Shown here in pieces: positions 23,206-34,043 of a stretch of 64,000 bases of DNA (the stretch's first letter is position 1; each line of letters starts with the position of its first letter). The stretch is from Capra hircus (Eukaryota; Chordata; Mammalia; Artiodactyla; Bovidae): the NCBI RefSeq assembly GCF_001704415.2, contig NC_030813.1, positions 14,216,001 through 14,280,000 of the forward strand, written 5' to 3'. The position numbers were made by a program, and so were the translations under genes. The notes beneath the pieces were generated by a model, which searched no databases, had not been told where the DNA came from, and saw only the letters and a list, made by a program, of their open reading frames with translations.

Positions 23206-24464
23206 AAAAACTTTCAGCAAAGAAATATGTGTCACATGCTTGAATTGGTAAGTAGAAGGAGTCTATAGGAGACTAAAATGAGCTACTAAATGAGTCTTGT
23301 TCTTGTTTATAAAATAGTAAATGAAAGATGTTAATAAACATGCTGATAAAATATCTCTATTATAGGGGTCTTTGTTAGCGAAAAACACAAAGTTACAACA
23401 AGGAATATTTTTAGGAACCACATCTAGTAATCCAAATTTGTGAACCCTTTGAATTCCATAACACAGTTTTTAACATCATTACCACCATAGGTGGTATTTT
23501 GTTATTTACCTTGTTGTCATCATTTCCTGTTTCCTTTAATACTCAGAAGTTTTCCTGAAGTGCTGATCATTTCAGTCCACAGGCCTAATGGTGGAGTAAC
23601 TTTACACTAGCCCTCCTTAAATGGCTATACCTTGACATAATAATTTTTCACAGGCCCAAACTTCAGCCCGTTAAAAGTAAATGCATTCCTTCCAGGCTCC
23701 AATGGTGGATTCAAGCTCAGATGACCCTTTGACATGTAACAGGCATTGACAAGGTGCTGTCCCCTCTCTGAAAACAATCTAAACATTGATCCCAATGAAC
23801 AGAGGAGAACCCTAGATAAGCAGGGAAAATGTGTTTATAGACATTTTCAGGTCCTTCAATCTGTATTACTGAAGACTAAAGGCTTTATATTTTTAGAGAG
23901 TAGGGGGTGGGGGTTGGGGGGGAGGATTTTTACCAAACCCAGTTAAATATTTTTAAAATCCCTTGAATACCTTATTAGGTTGTCAGAGGCATAACATATT
24001 TGCTCCCTATTAGGTGATGATGAGGCTTAAAAACTGACAGCAGTGGGATAACATTAGGTTGAACCAAATAAACTCCTTTCATTTAGATGTTTTGGTGATT
24101 TTTGCAGAAATGAGCATTAGTTTAAAGGATGTATCAGAAAATATAGATTGTACTAGATGGTTGCTTTGGGTTTATTTTAAAAATTCTAAACCGCTTTTGA
24201 AATAAAGGGCTGTAATGATTCTTGTTAATACAAGGATTTAATGCTTTACACTAGTGCACTGAGAAGTATGGTCTAACCGTTTACACATCTGGCAAACTGA
24301 AGTTCTTCATCTCAGTGTCAGTGGGTATTTGCTTATTCTGACAGCTTTATAGGTTCAGAATTCCAGGTAAAATACAAATTTTCTAATACAGAAAACAATA
24401 GCTATATACATATGAGCATACTTAAAAAATATTTTTTTTAAGAATTTATTTTAGAGAGCTTAGC
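23206..24464. other. Single-copy DNA with a G-rich island, no gene
   Basis: A G-rich run lies at 23903-23925. No gene or repeat family is recognised. The 66-codon frame ending at 23946 reads through the G-run as glycine and arginine and is not convincing. Confidence 0.6.
23903..23925 (+). other. Potential G-quadruplex sequence
   Basis: G-runs of 5, 5, 7 and 2 separated by 1-2 bases. The 7-G run could supply two triplets, so four G-triplets are possible. No gene start nearby gives it a role. Confidence 0.5.
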
Positions 24465-24602
24465 AGTAAGTCAGAAACTTTTCCTAAAATGTAACTTCCA
24501 TTAGGATGAGGATTTTTGTCCCCTTAGGTCTTATTTTTTTTTTCTTATCCTTAATGCCTGATATATAGTTGATGCTTTGTAACTATTTTTGAATGAATAA
24601 AG
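24465..24602 (+). mobile_element. L2 LINE 3' end, sense
   Basis: 'aggatgaggatttttgtccc', 'atgcctgatatatagttgat' and a terminal 'ttgaatgaataaa' follow the L2 3' terminus. Confidence 0.6.
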
Positions 24603-25479
24603 ATCCAGTTAAGAAGTATTTATTCAACACAGTGTAGAAAGAGTATGCCTGACCTGAGCCTGGCTAGGCAATGGGTATAAGTTTATTGTGGCTATGGATA
24701 CATGAGACTGTCTTAGATAGATTCCATAATACAATCAAATTGTATTAAGAAACATTCTACCCTCAATAAGCAAGCTTTTGATTATAATTAGCTTCCCATG
24801 TTGTTTGCCTGTAGGTTAAAACCACCATAATATGATAAAATCATTCTAGTCTAGTGATGTTACTTTAAAAATCATTTTTCTTATTATGTTAGTGAACTGA
24901 CATTGGTGTTATAGTCAGCTGTTTCTAGAGCTTGGTGATGTTAGTGTGTCTCTGGGAGACAATCTATATATAGAGTTGTTGTGATATACTAAGTACTGCA
25001 TAAAAATACAAAAGTTTACATTGTTGTTCTTCAAAGACAAAATCAGATTGAGGCACAAATGAAACTTAATACTAAATAAGCCATCTGCTATAAATATATA
25101 TCAGTGCATTAATGTGGTTCAAAATGTGTATATGTGAGCCATGGAACTACAGTCGTAAAGTGGAGTAAGTCTTCCAGGAAGAGGAAAGTGAAAATAGATT
25201 GACCTCTATGAAAAAGGGAAATATCACAGATAATGAAAATGTTGTGAATCAAAGATGTAAAACTGGAAGAAAGAGGTTATATGAATGGCAAATCAGGTAG
25301 ATTTACTTTAACATAGCAGAGAATCTGTGTTAGAAAAAATTAGATGTGAGGTATATTTGACAGATATAATAAATGAGAATGATTCAAATAGAAGATAATT
25401 GATAGAGAAACCTAAATATTATCTCTGACTACAATGATTTCGAAGATTCATATGTAGTTTTACAAGAAGTATTAGGTGC
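24603..25479. other. AT-rich single-copy DNA, no gene
   Basis: Nothing recognised. Confidence 0.6.
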
Positions 25480-25960
25480 TCTGGTTATTTGTTGGTTATT
25501 TGTAACAAACCACTTAACCACCAGTTGGCTTAAAATAACATTTAGTTATTTTTCATGTTTCTATTGATTAAGTCTCAGTGGACAACTCTTCTTCTGGGGT
25601 CACTTGTGTGACTGTGGCCAAGTGGTGGCTATGGCTAGAACGTGAAAGATGGCTTCCAGTGTCTTGGGAGAGATGACTGGAAGGTTGTGTTCAGATAGGA
25701 TGATCAGGTGGTGAGGCCTCTTTATTGCTTTATAGAATCTCCATGGTTTCCCTCTCGCTTTGTGGTCTTTCCACATGATTTCTCCATACGTCTCTATCAG
25801 GTTAACTAGACTCCTTACAAGTTGGCTCAAAGGCTCGCAAAAGTGCATGAGAAGAAGCTGTCAGGCCTTTTTAAAGGCTTAAGCTCGAAGCTAGAATTGT
25901 GTGTCACTTCTACCACATTCTTTCGGTTGAAGGCAGTCACAGGTCAGTCCAGTATTCAGT
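25480..25960 (-). mobile_element. Ancient interspersed repeat, family not assigned
   Basis: 'gttggcttaaaataacattt', 'ttcttctggggtcacttgtg', 'gtgtcacttctaccacattc' and 'gtcacaggtcagtccagtat' match, in order, a common old mammalian LTR/DNA-element type whose name I cannot fix. The 82-codon minus frame at 25600-25848 lies wholly inside it and is therefore not a gene. Confidence 0.5.
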
Positions 25961-25979
25961 GTGTAAGTAGATTACACAG

Positions 25980-26326
25980 ACATGAATAGGCTCGGGCTTC
26001 CCTGATAGCTCAGCTGGTAAAGAATCTGCCTGCAATGCAGGAGACCCCTGTTTGATTCCTGGGCCCTGAAGATCCACTGGAGAAGGGATAGGCTACCCAC
26101 TCCAATATTCTTTGGCTTTACTTGTGGCTCAGCTGGTGAAGAATCTGCCTGCAATGTGGGAGACCTGCGTTCGATCCCTGGGTTTGAAAGATCCCCTATA
26201 GAAGGGATAGACTACCCACTCCAGTATTCTGGCCTGGAGAATTCCATGGACTGTATAGTCCATGGGGTCACAAAGAGTCGAATGCGACTGAGCAGCTTTC
26301 ACACACACATACACATGAATAAGCTC
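25980..26326 (+). mobile_element. Dimeric Bov-tA SINE with one flanking duplication
   Basis: A 3'-truncated first unit (25994-26111, head to 'cccactccaatattct') runs straight into a second, full unit (26112-26312). The pair is bounded by ACATGAATAGGCTC (25980-25993) and ACATGAATAAGCTC (26313-26326), with no duplication between the units. The second unit ends in a short CA run. Overlapping frames on both strands are translations of the SINE. Confidence 0.93.
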
Positions 26327-26463
26327 ATTGCTTATTCCTCACTGGGAACCATTTTTGAAAACTAATTATTACAGTTGGTGATTTCAGGCCGTAACTCTCT
26401 TCATTATAACTGCAGCAACAACAAAAATGCAATATTTATTAGGCCCTTATTATATGGTAGCAT

Positions 26464-26616
26464 TTGATCCCTCGGTTGGGAAGATCCCCTGGAGAAAGAA
26501 ATAGCAAGGCATTCCAGTATTCTTGCCTGAAAGATCACATGAACAGAGGAGCCTGGCAGGCTATAGTCCATGGGGTTGCAAGGAGTGAGATATAACTGAG
26601 TGACTGAGCATGCATG
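26464..26616 (+). mobile_element. Bov-tA SINE, 5'-truncated, sense
   Basis: Begins at 'ttgatccctcggttgggaag', inside the tRNA-like head, and runs to 'tgagtgactgagcatgc'. Diverged ('ggaaaga' variants), so an older copy. Confidence 0.9.
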
Positions 26617-26639
26617 CAGTATAAACAATCCCTTGATTC

Positions 26640-26780
26640 CTCTAAATTTGAATACAGCTGTGTAACTGTGTCATTTGATTCCATTAACTTGTTTCCATAC
26701 CTGTTTCTACAAAACAGAAATGATAATCCTTAATTTTAGAGTTCTGTGAAGGTTAAATGAATATCCTTTCTATGCTAAAT
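26640..26780 (+). mobile_element. MIR SINE, sense (diverged)
   Basis: 'gtgtaactgtgtcatttgat', 'ccatacctgtttctacaaaa' and 'gttctgtgaaggttaaatga' recall the MIR 3' half. Confidence 0.5.
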
Positions 26781-27084
26781 AGTTTCCTATAATTAAATCT
26801 ATACAAATACAAGATCATTTTAATGATAACTGAGAGAAAATATAGCTGAATTGATGTTTTATGGTAATTAATAGAAGCTGCTTAAATTATATCAACTGAC
26901 TAGCATAGTGATTATTCTGATGTAATGTATATATTAAGATGGCCCAAAAATCTGCAGAAAAAGGAAATTTATTTTCTTTGAAAACAAGCTTTACTCAATT
27001 AATCTTAGCTCTTCAAAATGTCTTTATTAGTTTATAGTTGGTGTCTTGAATTTTCATATGGCAGCTATTGCATGCTAGGCATTA

Positions 27085-27290
27085 TACTGGGCCAGCATTG
27101 GTCAATAGAGCTTTCTGTGACAATGGAACTGTATTATATCTGTACCGTCCTGGAGAGCAGTTGTCTGCCACGTGTGTCTATTGAGAGCTTGAGATGTGGC
27201 TCTTGCAGTTGATAAACTGAATTTTTAATGTAAGTCAAACTAACTTAAATTTAAATAACTGTATATGGCTGGAAGCTACCGTACTGATTC
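27085..27290 (+). mobile_element. hAT-Charlie type DNA transposon fragment
   Basis: 'ggtcaatagagctttctgtg', 'attgagagcttgagatgtgg', 'aaactgaatttttaatgta' and 'aaatttaaataactgtatat' follow a well-known non-autonomous Charlie family (MER3/MER5 class; exact name not fixed). Non-coding. Confidence 0.65.
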
Positions 27291-27294
27291 AATA

Positions 27295-30029
27295 CTAGAC
27301 AATGCATCATTGTATCCCACCATCCTCCCTGTCCTAATTCTCTTTTGGGAAGAACTGCACTTGGAGTCATTCATCTTTGATTGTGATAGATCTTATTTAT
27401 CTCTCCTCTTTGACTTGGTTCTCCTTTAGCAAAGGACATGTTTTCAAGGCTACTGACAAATGTTAGTGAGGCCATCTTACCTAAAGGAGTACTGGTAATA
27501 ACTGCTCACACGTGGGGCTTATGAATTTCAGTCTGATTTTCTTCCAATGCCAGCTAATATAGCAAAAGTAAAAATAAGTGAATATTCAATCCCATAATCA
27601 TAATTTGAGGAAAAAAAAAAAAAAAGGATGGTTTAGCCAAGGAGCCACTCTCAGAGGGAACCAGTATAGGATGGGAAGAGCTCAGTGGCTTCTTGCATCT
27701 TACACGATTTAATTTTTTAGTTTTGGAAAAATTCATTTTGTTATGCTCTTTGCATTTAATTTTTAAACTTTAGGAAAATTCAATCCATATGTTTCTGATC
27801 AGCATAGACATAACTCATCGAAATGTGTTTGGTAAGAGTTGTTTTGAAGCAGTTCCAGAAGTTCTGTGAGTATTTTGAATCAGGAGAAGGCTGCATCAGT
27901 TTTACATAAAACTCCCATCTGGCCAGAGGTACTTTGGCAAGCCATCCGGCCATCCACCAGACTGGTCCGATACTGAGGCAATTTTCCCTTCCATAGCTTA
28001 TATAGGAATATATTAATATTTAGGAATATATTATCTCTGAATGTACAATACAGGATGGTAAAGGGTCTGAAAATGAAAATCACCTAGTTCTCTCCTGTCA
28101 GTGTTAAAAATGAGAAAACTGACTAAGAGAGAAAAGCAGCTTGTGCTAGGCCTTCAGTGTGGCTTATGACAGTACTGGACCTCCGGCCTCCTGGTTATTG
28201 ACCATGGATAAATTTAAACATAGCACATAGTCCCATTTCAGTCCCTTTAAAAGTCAGTGTAGTGATAGATTAGAAAAATGTCTTGGTGTTATCAAGACCA
28301 TATTTGGTAATAACTGTAAATGGAAAGTGACATTTTAAAATTGTAAAAAATTAAAAAGCATACAAAGGCATGTGTATTTTCTATAAATTTTCTTCTAATA
28401 CATTATTCATTTGCATTTCAATGAAATATGTATATATGTCCAAGTTATTGTCAAACGAAAAGATATATTTCAACTGACATGAAAGTAAAGACACTTCTTA
28501 TGCTGAATATCAAATGGAAAATTCCTCTGGGTAGCCAGTTGTTTTTCAATCAAAGGTAAATGAAAATCAGAGAAAAGATTTTGCCTAATTACTTTCCAGA
28601 GGAAACAAAGCGGAGCTGTATTCTATATGATTTGTTAACATAGAAGCTTATAGGGTAATATGATATAATCCGAGGGATGAATTGTGTTGCGTTCACACCT
28701 GATGCCAAGAGATCTGATGGCTTTTGGGGGGTTTTGTTGCAGGGATTTTAGAGAAGAGGTGTCACTTAAACTCTTAAGTGCTATCAGTTTGTCTGGGGAA
28801 TGTCTGTCTGAAGGAATCTTCCTGTCTCCAAATTCTTGTCTGTTGCTGTCATCAATTCAATAGCATTATAGCTCCCCTCTAAAAAATTTATAAGCTAGCA
28901 AAAGGCTGAAGCTGGGAAGATAAAAAATGCTCAAGTGTTATCTATCATTTGCCTGTTTCGGAGATGTTTATACATGAAGGCTTTTTGTACAGCAGCTACT
29001 CAAGCTTCTGACAATTTACAAATGCCATCCTAGATAGATTTCAAAAATTAACCTTAAGGAGACTGAGGTCTTCAGGAATGAGGCTGGGAGATTTGGGGTA
29101 CAGCCCTCTCTATGTGTTTGATTCTTGGGGTAAGGTTCTGAGTATGAGGAGATCTTTGTTCCTTGATCTGTGACTCTGAACAAGTCATCTAAACCCCTGA
29201 GCTCATTTTAAGTTTCTTAGTTTTTAGAGAGGAGAGAGAAATTCCACAAAAATTAAAGTGCTGCTGATAATTATCAACATAATACATTATAAGCTATAGC
29301 ATCATTTACTAAAGATCTTATGTCATTACAAGGAAGAATTTAAATTTAATCTTATGCAAGAAGATTAGTTGAAAATTATGGAGGCCCCCCAAAATTTCAA
29401 AATACAAAAATAGAAGTAACTAAAGGCACCACAGATAGAATTAAGGTTAAAAAAAATCTCAAAAAGGAGCGATGGGAAAAGGAAAGATTACTATGGTGAA
29501 AAATATCTCAAAATAATAATAAAAGCAGACACATTTCTTTAAATTTAAAATATATAATGTTTTAGAAAAGAAAAGCTCACTAGAAACAAATATCATAGAT
29601 ATTCAAAATTGCATAAATTATTATAAATATACTAAGTAAATTTTCTCTGTGATGACTTCAATGAGATGTAAAATTTTTCAAAGAAATGTACTATATTTTC
29701 TAATATTAGTGATATAATCAAACATAGAGATTATATATGTAGTTTGGTGGTTGTAATAATCATGTTAAAATAGATCCATTTAAAGATTATTTGAGGGTTT
29801 TAAATTTTTCATGATAGACGTGCCTAGAAGGCCAGCTTTAATTCAAATATGGCTCCTTGTTTATGCATCTTGTTGAATATTTTTACATACTAGATACCTG
29901 CTTTTTCACCTCTGGTAATTTTATTACCGTGATTGGATTTGCTATGACTTCAGTTCAAAGGAAGAGAATAAAGACTTGTATGATGTCAAATAAAATAGCA
30001 TGCATGTGGAAGTGGCCTTGTAATGTACT
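27295..30029. other. AT-rich single-copy DNA, no gene
   Basis: Includes an A-run near 27610-27625 and weak MIR-like text near 28085-28200 and 29130-29220. The stretch 28680-29030 is of higher complexity and free of recognised repeats, but nothing identifies a function. Confidence 0.55.
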
Positions 30030-30278
30030 GTTATTGTTCATAGTAGCAGTGGCAGTTTTAGTTGCTCGTTTGTGTCCGACTCTTTGCGACCCCATGGACT
30101 GTGGCCCGCCAGGCTTCTCTGTCCATGGGATTTTCCAGGCAAGGATAAATACTGGGGTGGGTTGCCATTCCCTTCTCCAGAGGATCTTCCTGACCTAGGG
30201 ATTGAACCCTGGTCTCCTGCCTTGCAGGCAGATGCTTTGCCACCTGAGCAACAAGGAAGATCCGTTATTGTTCATAGT
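30030..30278 (-). mobile_element. Bov-tA SINE, antisense, with 15-base duplications
   Basis: Full-length SINE (30045-30263) on the minus strand. On the plus strand it runs 'cgtttgtgtccgactctttg' to 'ctttgccacctgagcaac'. Perfect target duplications GTTATTGTTCATAGT flank it at 30030-30044 and 30264-30278. The frames of 113, 61 and 71 codons here include SINE sequence. Confidence 0.96.
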
Positions 30279-31499
30279 CACAGTTAATGATAGTTATTCT
30301 TTGGAGAACTTTGCATTACGTGGTTTCTGTAGAGAGCTACATGTGGTTTAGGGACAATGGATTTCTTCTTAGTGATTACAGATTTAAAGGATTACTGAAC
30401 CCTTCAGATTTTAAAACAACAGAATATCCAAGAGGATTTTGTTTTCAACTCTTGTTTACTTCCTAAATCATGCATTAATGTAATGTTTGGAAAATGAGCT
30501 AAATTTTCCAGTGCTGAACTGGAACCATCTAGAATGTGAATTAGAAAAGTGAAAACAAATTGCCCATGTGTCTTGGAAATGATGTGTTACACACAAATGC
30601 GTTTGCAAGTAAAACATATTAAAAATGCGAGTGTGATGTGGAGTGTACATCTGGCTAGGAACTAAACCTAATTTTTTGCATTCATGACGAGGCTTTATAT
30701 AGAATGAAAGAATTAATCCATAGAACGCTGCCAAGCACACTCTAAAAGCTACACAGTGGTGCCACCACCACTATCGTCATCCTTGTTATTATTGTTATCC
30801 ATCCTCCTTCCTTCTTGTCTTAGATTCCTGGCTCAACTATTTTAAGAAATGTCTTCGAACTATTCTTAGTTCTTTCGTCCTTTCACTGTTCCACGCAGGC
30901 AGGAGGCAATGTCCAGCATTGAAATAACTGAAAACCTCTTCCTCCAGAATTGCAGGCTGATGATGGAGGGAAAAAACTCTCTTCTGCTATTTAGAATACC
31001 AGCATTTGAAGTTGAGCCTGACGGTTGTTCTGCAGTCTCTATCTATCTCTCAAAGGGGAAATTTCAGTATTTCCTCCTTCAAGCTTCTATCCCAACTTGA
31101 CTGTCCCTCTTCTTGCAAATGAACTCATCTCAGGCTTTGCTGTAGAGGAAGCAAAATGATTAAACTCATGCTGTGCAGGCACAGACACATGTTAAAACCC
31201 ATCAACTCTTCTCATCAGTGGCTGGAAATAGCCTCTGTCTTGCCCAGTTTCTTCCTTGCTTTTCTGCCTCAGGCAACCAAGGCTTATATCCTTTCTGGGG
31301 TTCTCCCTTGTTATGCTCTTCCTCAAGGCCGGTTTCCTTTTCCCCTAAATCTGGCTCTGTCACTGTCTGTCTAGGATATTCAAAAATATGTCCCTTTTCC
31401 TTTTGCTTCTTTTCTCTTAGACATTAAAAAGAAGTTTATTCTCATCTTTTTAAAAAGAAAATGAAAAATCCAGTTTCTCTCAAGCTAATCCAGTTCTTC
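30279..31499. other. Single-copy DNA, no gene
   Basis: Nothing recognised. Two overlapping plus-strand frames at 31156-31427 share the same DNA in different frames and have no known similarity. Confidence 0.55.
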
Positions 31500-32207
31500 A
31501 CTGCTAGCTCTTTCATAAGAATTTGAAATTTTTGCTTGAACAGCCTCACCTTCCCTTAATCCTCACCCTCACATTTTACATATGCTGTGTATACTTACCA
31601 TATCCATCATATATATATTTATGTGGAAATACTGTGAACTCTAGCCATCAACCAATGGCCTCTCATCTCTCCATCATCTATCATTGTTTCTGGCTCTCTT
31701 CTCTCTCTGGAACTATAGACACATTACTTACTGGAGATATGACCTGAATATCTTGAAGACCTCTCTTTTGTCATTACTGTTGGTATCCATTAATCTATCC
31801 AATTCTGTCAATTCTGTTTCTTGAAGACCTATTATATCCATTCCTGGCAGACTCACTTTAAAAGCTCAATTTCTTTCATTTCTTACTTGAACAATTTGAG
31901 TAATCTCACTGTGTTTTAATTTTTAAGTTATTTTCTCTCTGTTTATTCTAGAGACACTAACTCCAATCATTTTTTACTTTTCTACCTTAATTATTTTTCT
32001 AAAGCATTAGATCTGATTAATATGACTCTTTGCTAAGAAACCTAACCTGATTCTATTTTTTTTTCTCTAGGATAAAATCCATTTTTTTTTTTTCTTTTTA
32101 GCACAGCATCCAGAGAGTGCTCCAAACACTGGCCTTAACCTGCATTTCTTGTTCATCACTGTCATTTCCCTGTGCATACAAACACAGTACACTGGACTAT
32201 GAAGTTC
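31500..32207 (+). mobile_element. L2 LINE, sense (diverged)
   Basis: A C/T-rich run with L2-like order, including 'aaaatccat' after 'tctaggat' and 'cagcatccagagagtgctcc'. Weak, but the general layout fits the L2 3' half. The 74-codon frame at 31523-31747 lies inside it. Confidence 0.45.
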
Positions 32208-32295
32208 CTTCTTTTTTAAAAATTTTATTTCATTTTAATTGATGGGTAATTGCTTTACATTATTGTGTTGGTTTCTGTTTGCTGTCTCAGCTCTG
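32208..32295 (-). mobile_element. L1 3' end fragment, antisense
   Basis: 'attttaattgatgggtaatt', 'gctttacattattgtgttgg' and 'tttctgtttgctgtctcag' are the reversed terminal piece of an artiodactyl L1. Confidence 0.75.
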
Positions 32296-32726
32296 GGTTG
32301 AGTCTGATCTTTCTGCCAAAATACATTTTCTCACCCTTATCTATATGTTGCCTGGATGAAACATTAGATTAGTACACACAGTAATCATTAAATAAACATT
32401 GAATGTTTCATTACATTTTGTTATTTTTCCCTAGTATTAACAAACTCAGTGTCACCTCTTCTATTTTGTCTGATCTAGTTCTGCCACGTTAAACTTCATC
32501 ACCCTTCCCCCAATCTTCCATAGTACTCGGTACACTCTATACTATCCTCCGGATAGTCGCTTATTTATTTGCCTCTCTCACTGAAGAATAGACTGAAGTC
32601 AGGAGAACTCAAGTTCAAATCTTAGCTGGTAAACACCTGCCAGCTTGATGACTTTTCAGTCTATTTGGCCAAGATGTATACTGAACATCATGTCTGACAC
32701 CTAACTTAATAATGAATGTTGTAGGT
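32296..32726. other. Single-copy DNA, no gene
   Basis: Weak MIR-like text near 32590-32660. Nothing else is recognised. Confidence 0.5.
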
Positions 32727-32900
32727 GCATGCTAAGTCACTTCAGTTGGGTCCAACTCTTTGCCACCCTACGGACTTTAGCCCACCGGGCTTCTCTGTGC
32801 ATGGCATTCTCCAGGCAAGAAGACTGGAGTAGATTCCCATGCCCTCCTCAAAGGGATATTCCCGACCCAGGAATCTAACCTGCATCTCTTATGTCCGTTC
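32727..32900 (-). mobile_element. Bov-tA SINE, antisense, diverged
   Basis: 'tgctaagtcacttcagttgg', 'tttagcccaccgggcttctc', 'ccaggcaagaagactggag' and 'cccgacccaggaatctaacc' are visible. The tRNA-like head is missing or degraded after about 32900. Confidence 0.9.
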
Positions 32901-33834
32901 TTGTCCTTTTTCTCCTTCTCCCTCTCCGTTAATTCTCTATCATCTATCACAGTGCAAATAGTCAATGCTCGGTTATTACATTGTTGTTGAACTGAATTAA
33001 AGGAAGTTCATAGGAGTGCCAACTCAGATCTCTAATGAGACTTTAGGATTTAAGGAATCAAAATATTCACTTAATAGAACTTTGGTATCATTATTATTAT
33101 CAGGTCTGTTCTTAGTATAACACATGACAACTTTGCCTTGTTAATTATAATTACAGCATAATTGGGCACTGCTGGGAACAGTGTCAAACATTTCTAAACA
33201 TCATTTTATCCACACATGAACCCCATGAAGTAAGGGCTATGGTCACATCCAGGGCACCATGAAGAGCAAGCAATGAAACTGGGATGTAAGACAAGGTCGT
33301 CTGACCTGAGTTAAAATCTTATCACTATATTACATTAGCACCATCTCTGTTTCTGGCTCAGTTCTCTCACTTCCTATATGTAAGTTGAGTACTTTTAAAG
33401 GAAATTATTAATGGAACTGAGATTGTATATCTTGCAGAGCTGCAAATACAGATCTAGAGATATGAACTTTGAATATTGGAATATGTGGATTATGGTAAGA
33501 TTTGAAGGGAAAATGGGATGAGAGTCTAACAATCAAGAAAGACTTGGGCCAACAGAATGATAGACCAAAAGCCAAGGAAAGCTTTTCCATTGACCTACAT
33601 ATGTAGACTGCTCAACACCAGTCCAATGGAAAATTTCTTCATGTGTCTTGTGAAAAAGACATGAATCAATGGAGTCATTTACCACTGTGTATCTAAATGA
33701 CTTGATTCTGCTCCATCCGGTAGACAACCTTGCATGGTTACTCTAATCTAAAAGAAATGTGTGCTTTATGTGCTATGCTTTGACCAGAAAGATACATGTC
33801 TCCTTTCTTTATTTAAGTAATATGTAGCTTGTTA
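32901..33834. other. Single-copy DNA with a weak MIR, no gene
   Basis: A MIR-like antisense segment may lie at 33160-33350 ('gaaccccatgaagtaagggc'). The rest is unrecognised. Confidence 0.5.
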
Positions 33835-34043
33835 TTGTTGTTGTTTAGGTGCTAAGTCATGTCCGACTCTTGTGATCCCATTGACTGTAGCCCACCAGGC
33901 TCCTCTGTGCATGGGATTTCTCAGGCAAGAATAGCAGAGTAGGTACCATTTCCTTCTCCAGGGGATCTTCTGACTTAGGGATTGAACCTGAGTCTCCTGC
34001 ATTGCAGGTGGATTCTTTATCACTGAGCCATCTGGGAAGCCAC
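33835..34043 (-). mobile_element. Bov-tA SINE, antisense
   Basis: Near full length: 'aggtgctaagtcatgtccga', 'agcccaccaggctcctctg', 'gggattgaacctgagtctcc' and 'cactgagccatctgggaagc'. Preceded by TTGTTGTTG, a typical reversed SINE tail. The 108-codon minus frame across it includes SINE sequence. Confidence 0.94.

Noticed and set aside
30468..30740. 90-codon minus-strand open frame in single-copy DNA
   Set aside because: No recognised domain, no splice or promoter context, and of a length common by chance in a 64-kb AT-rich window.
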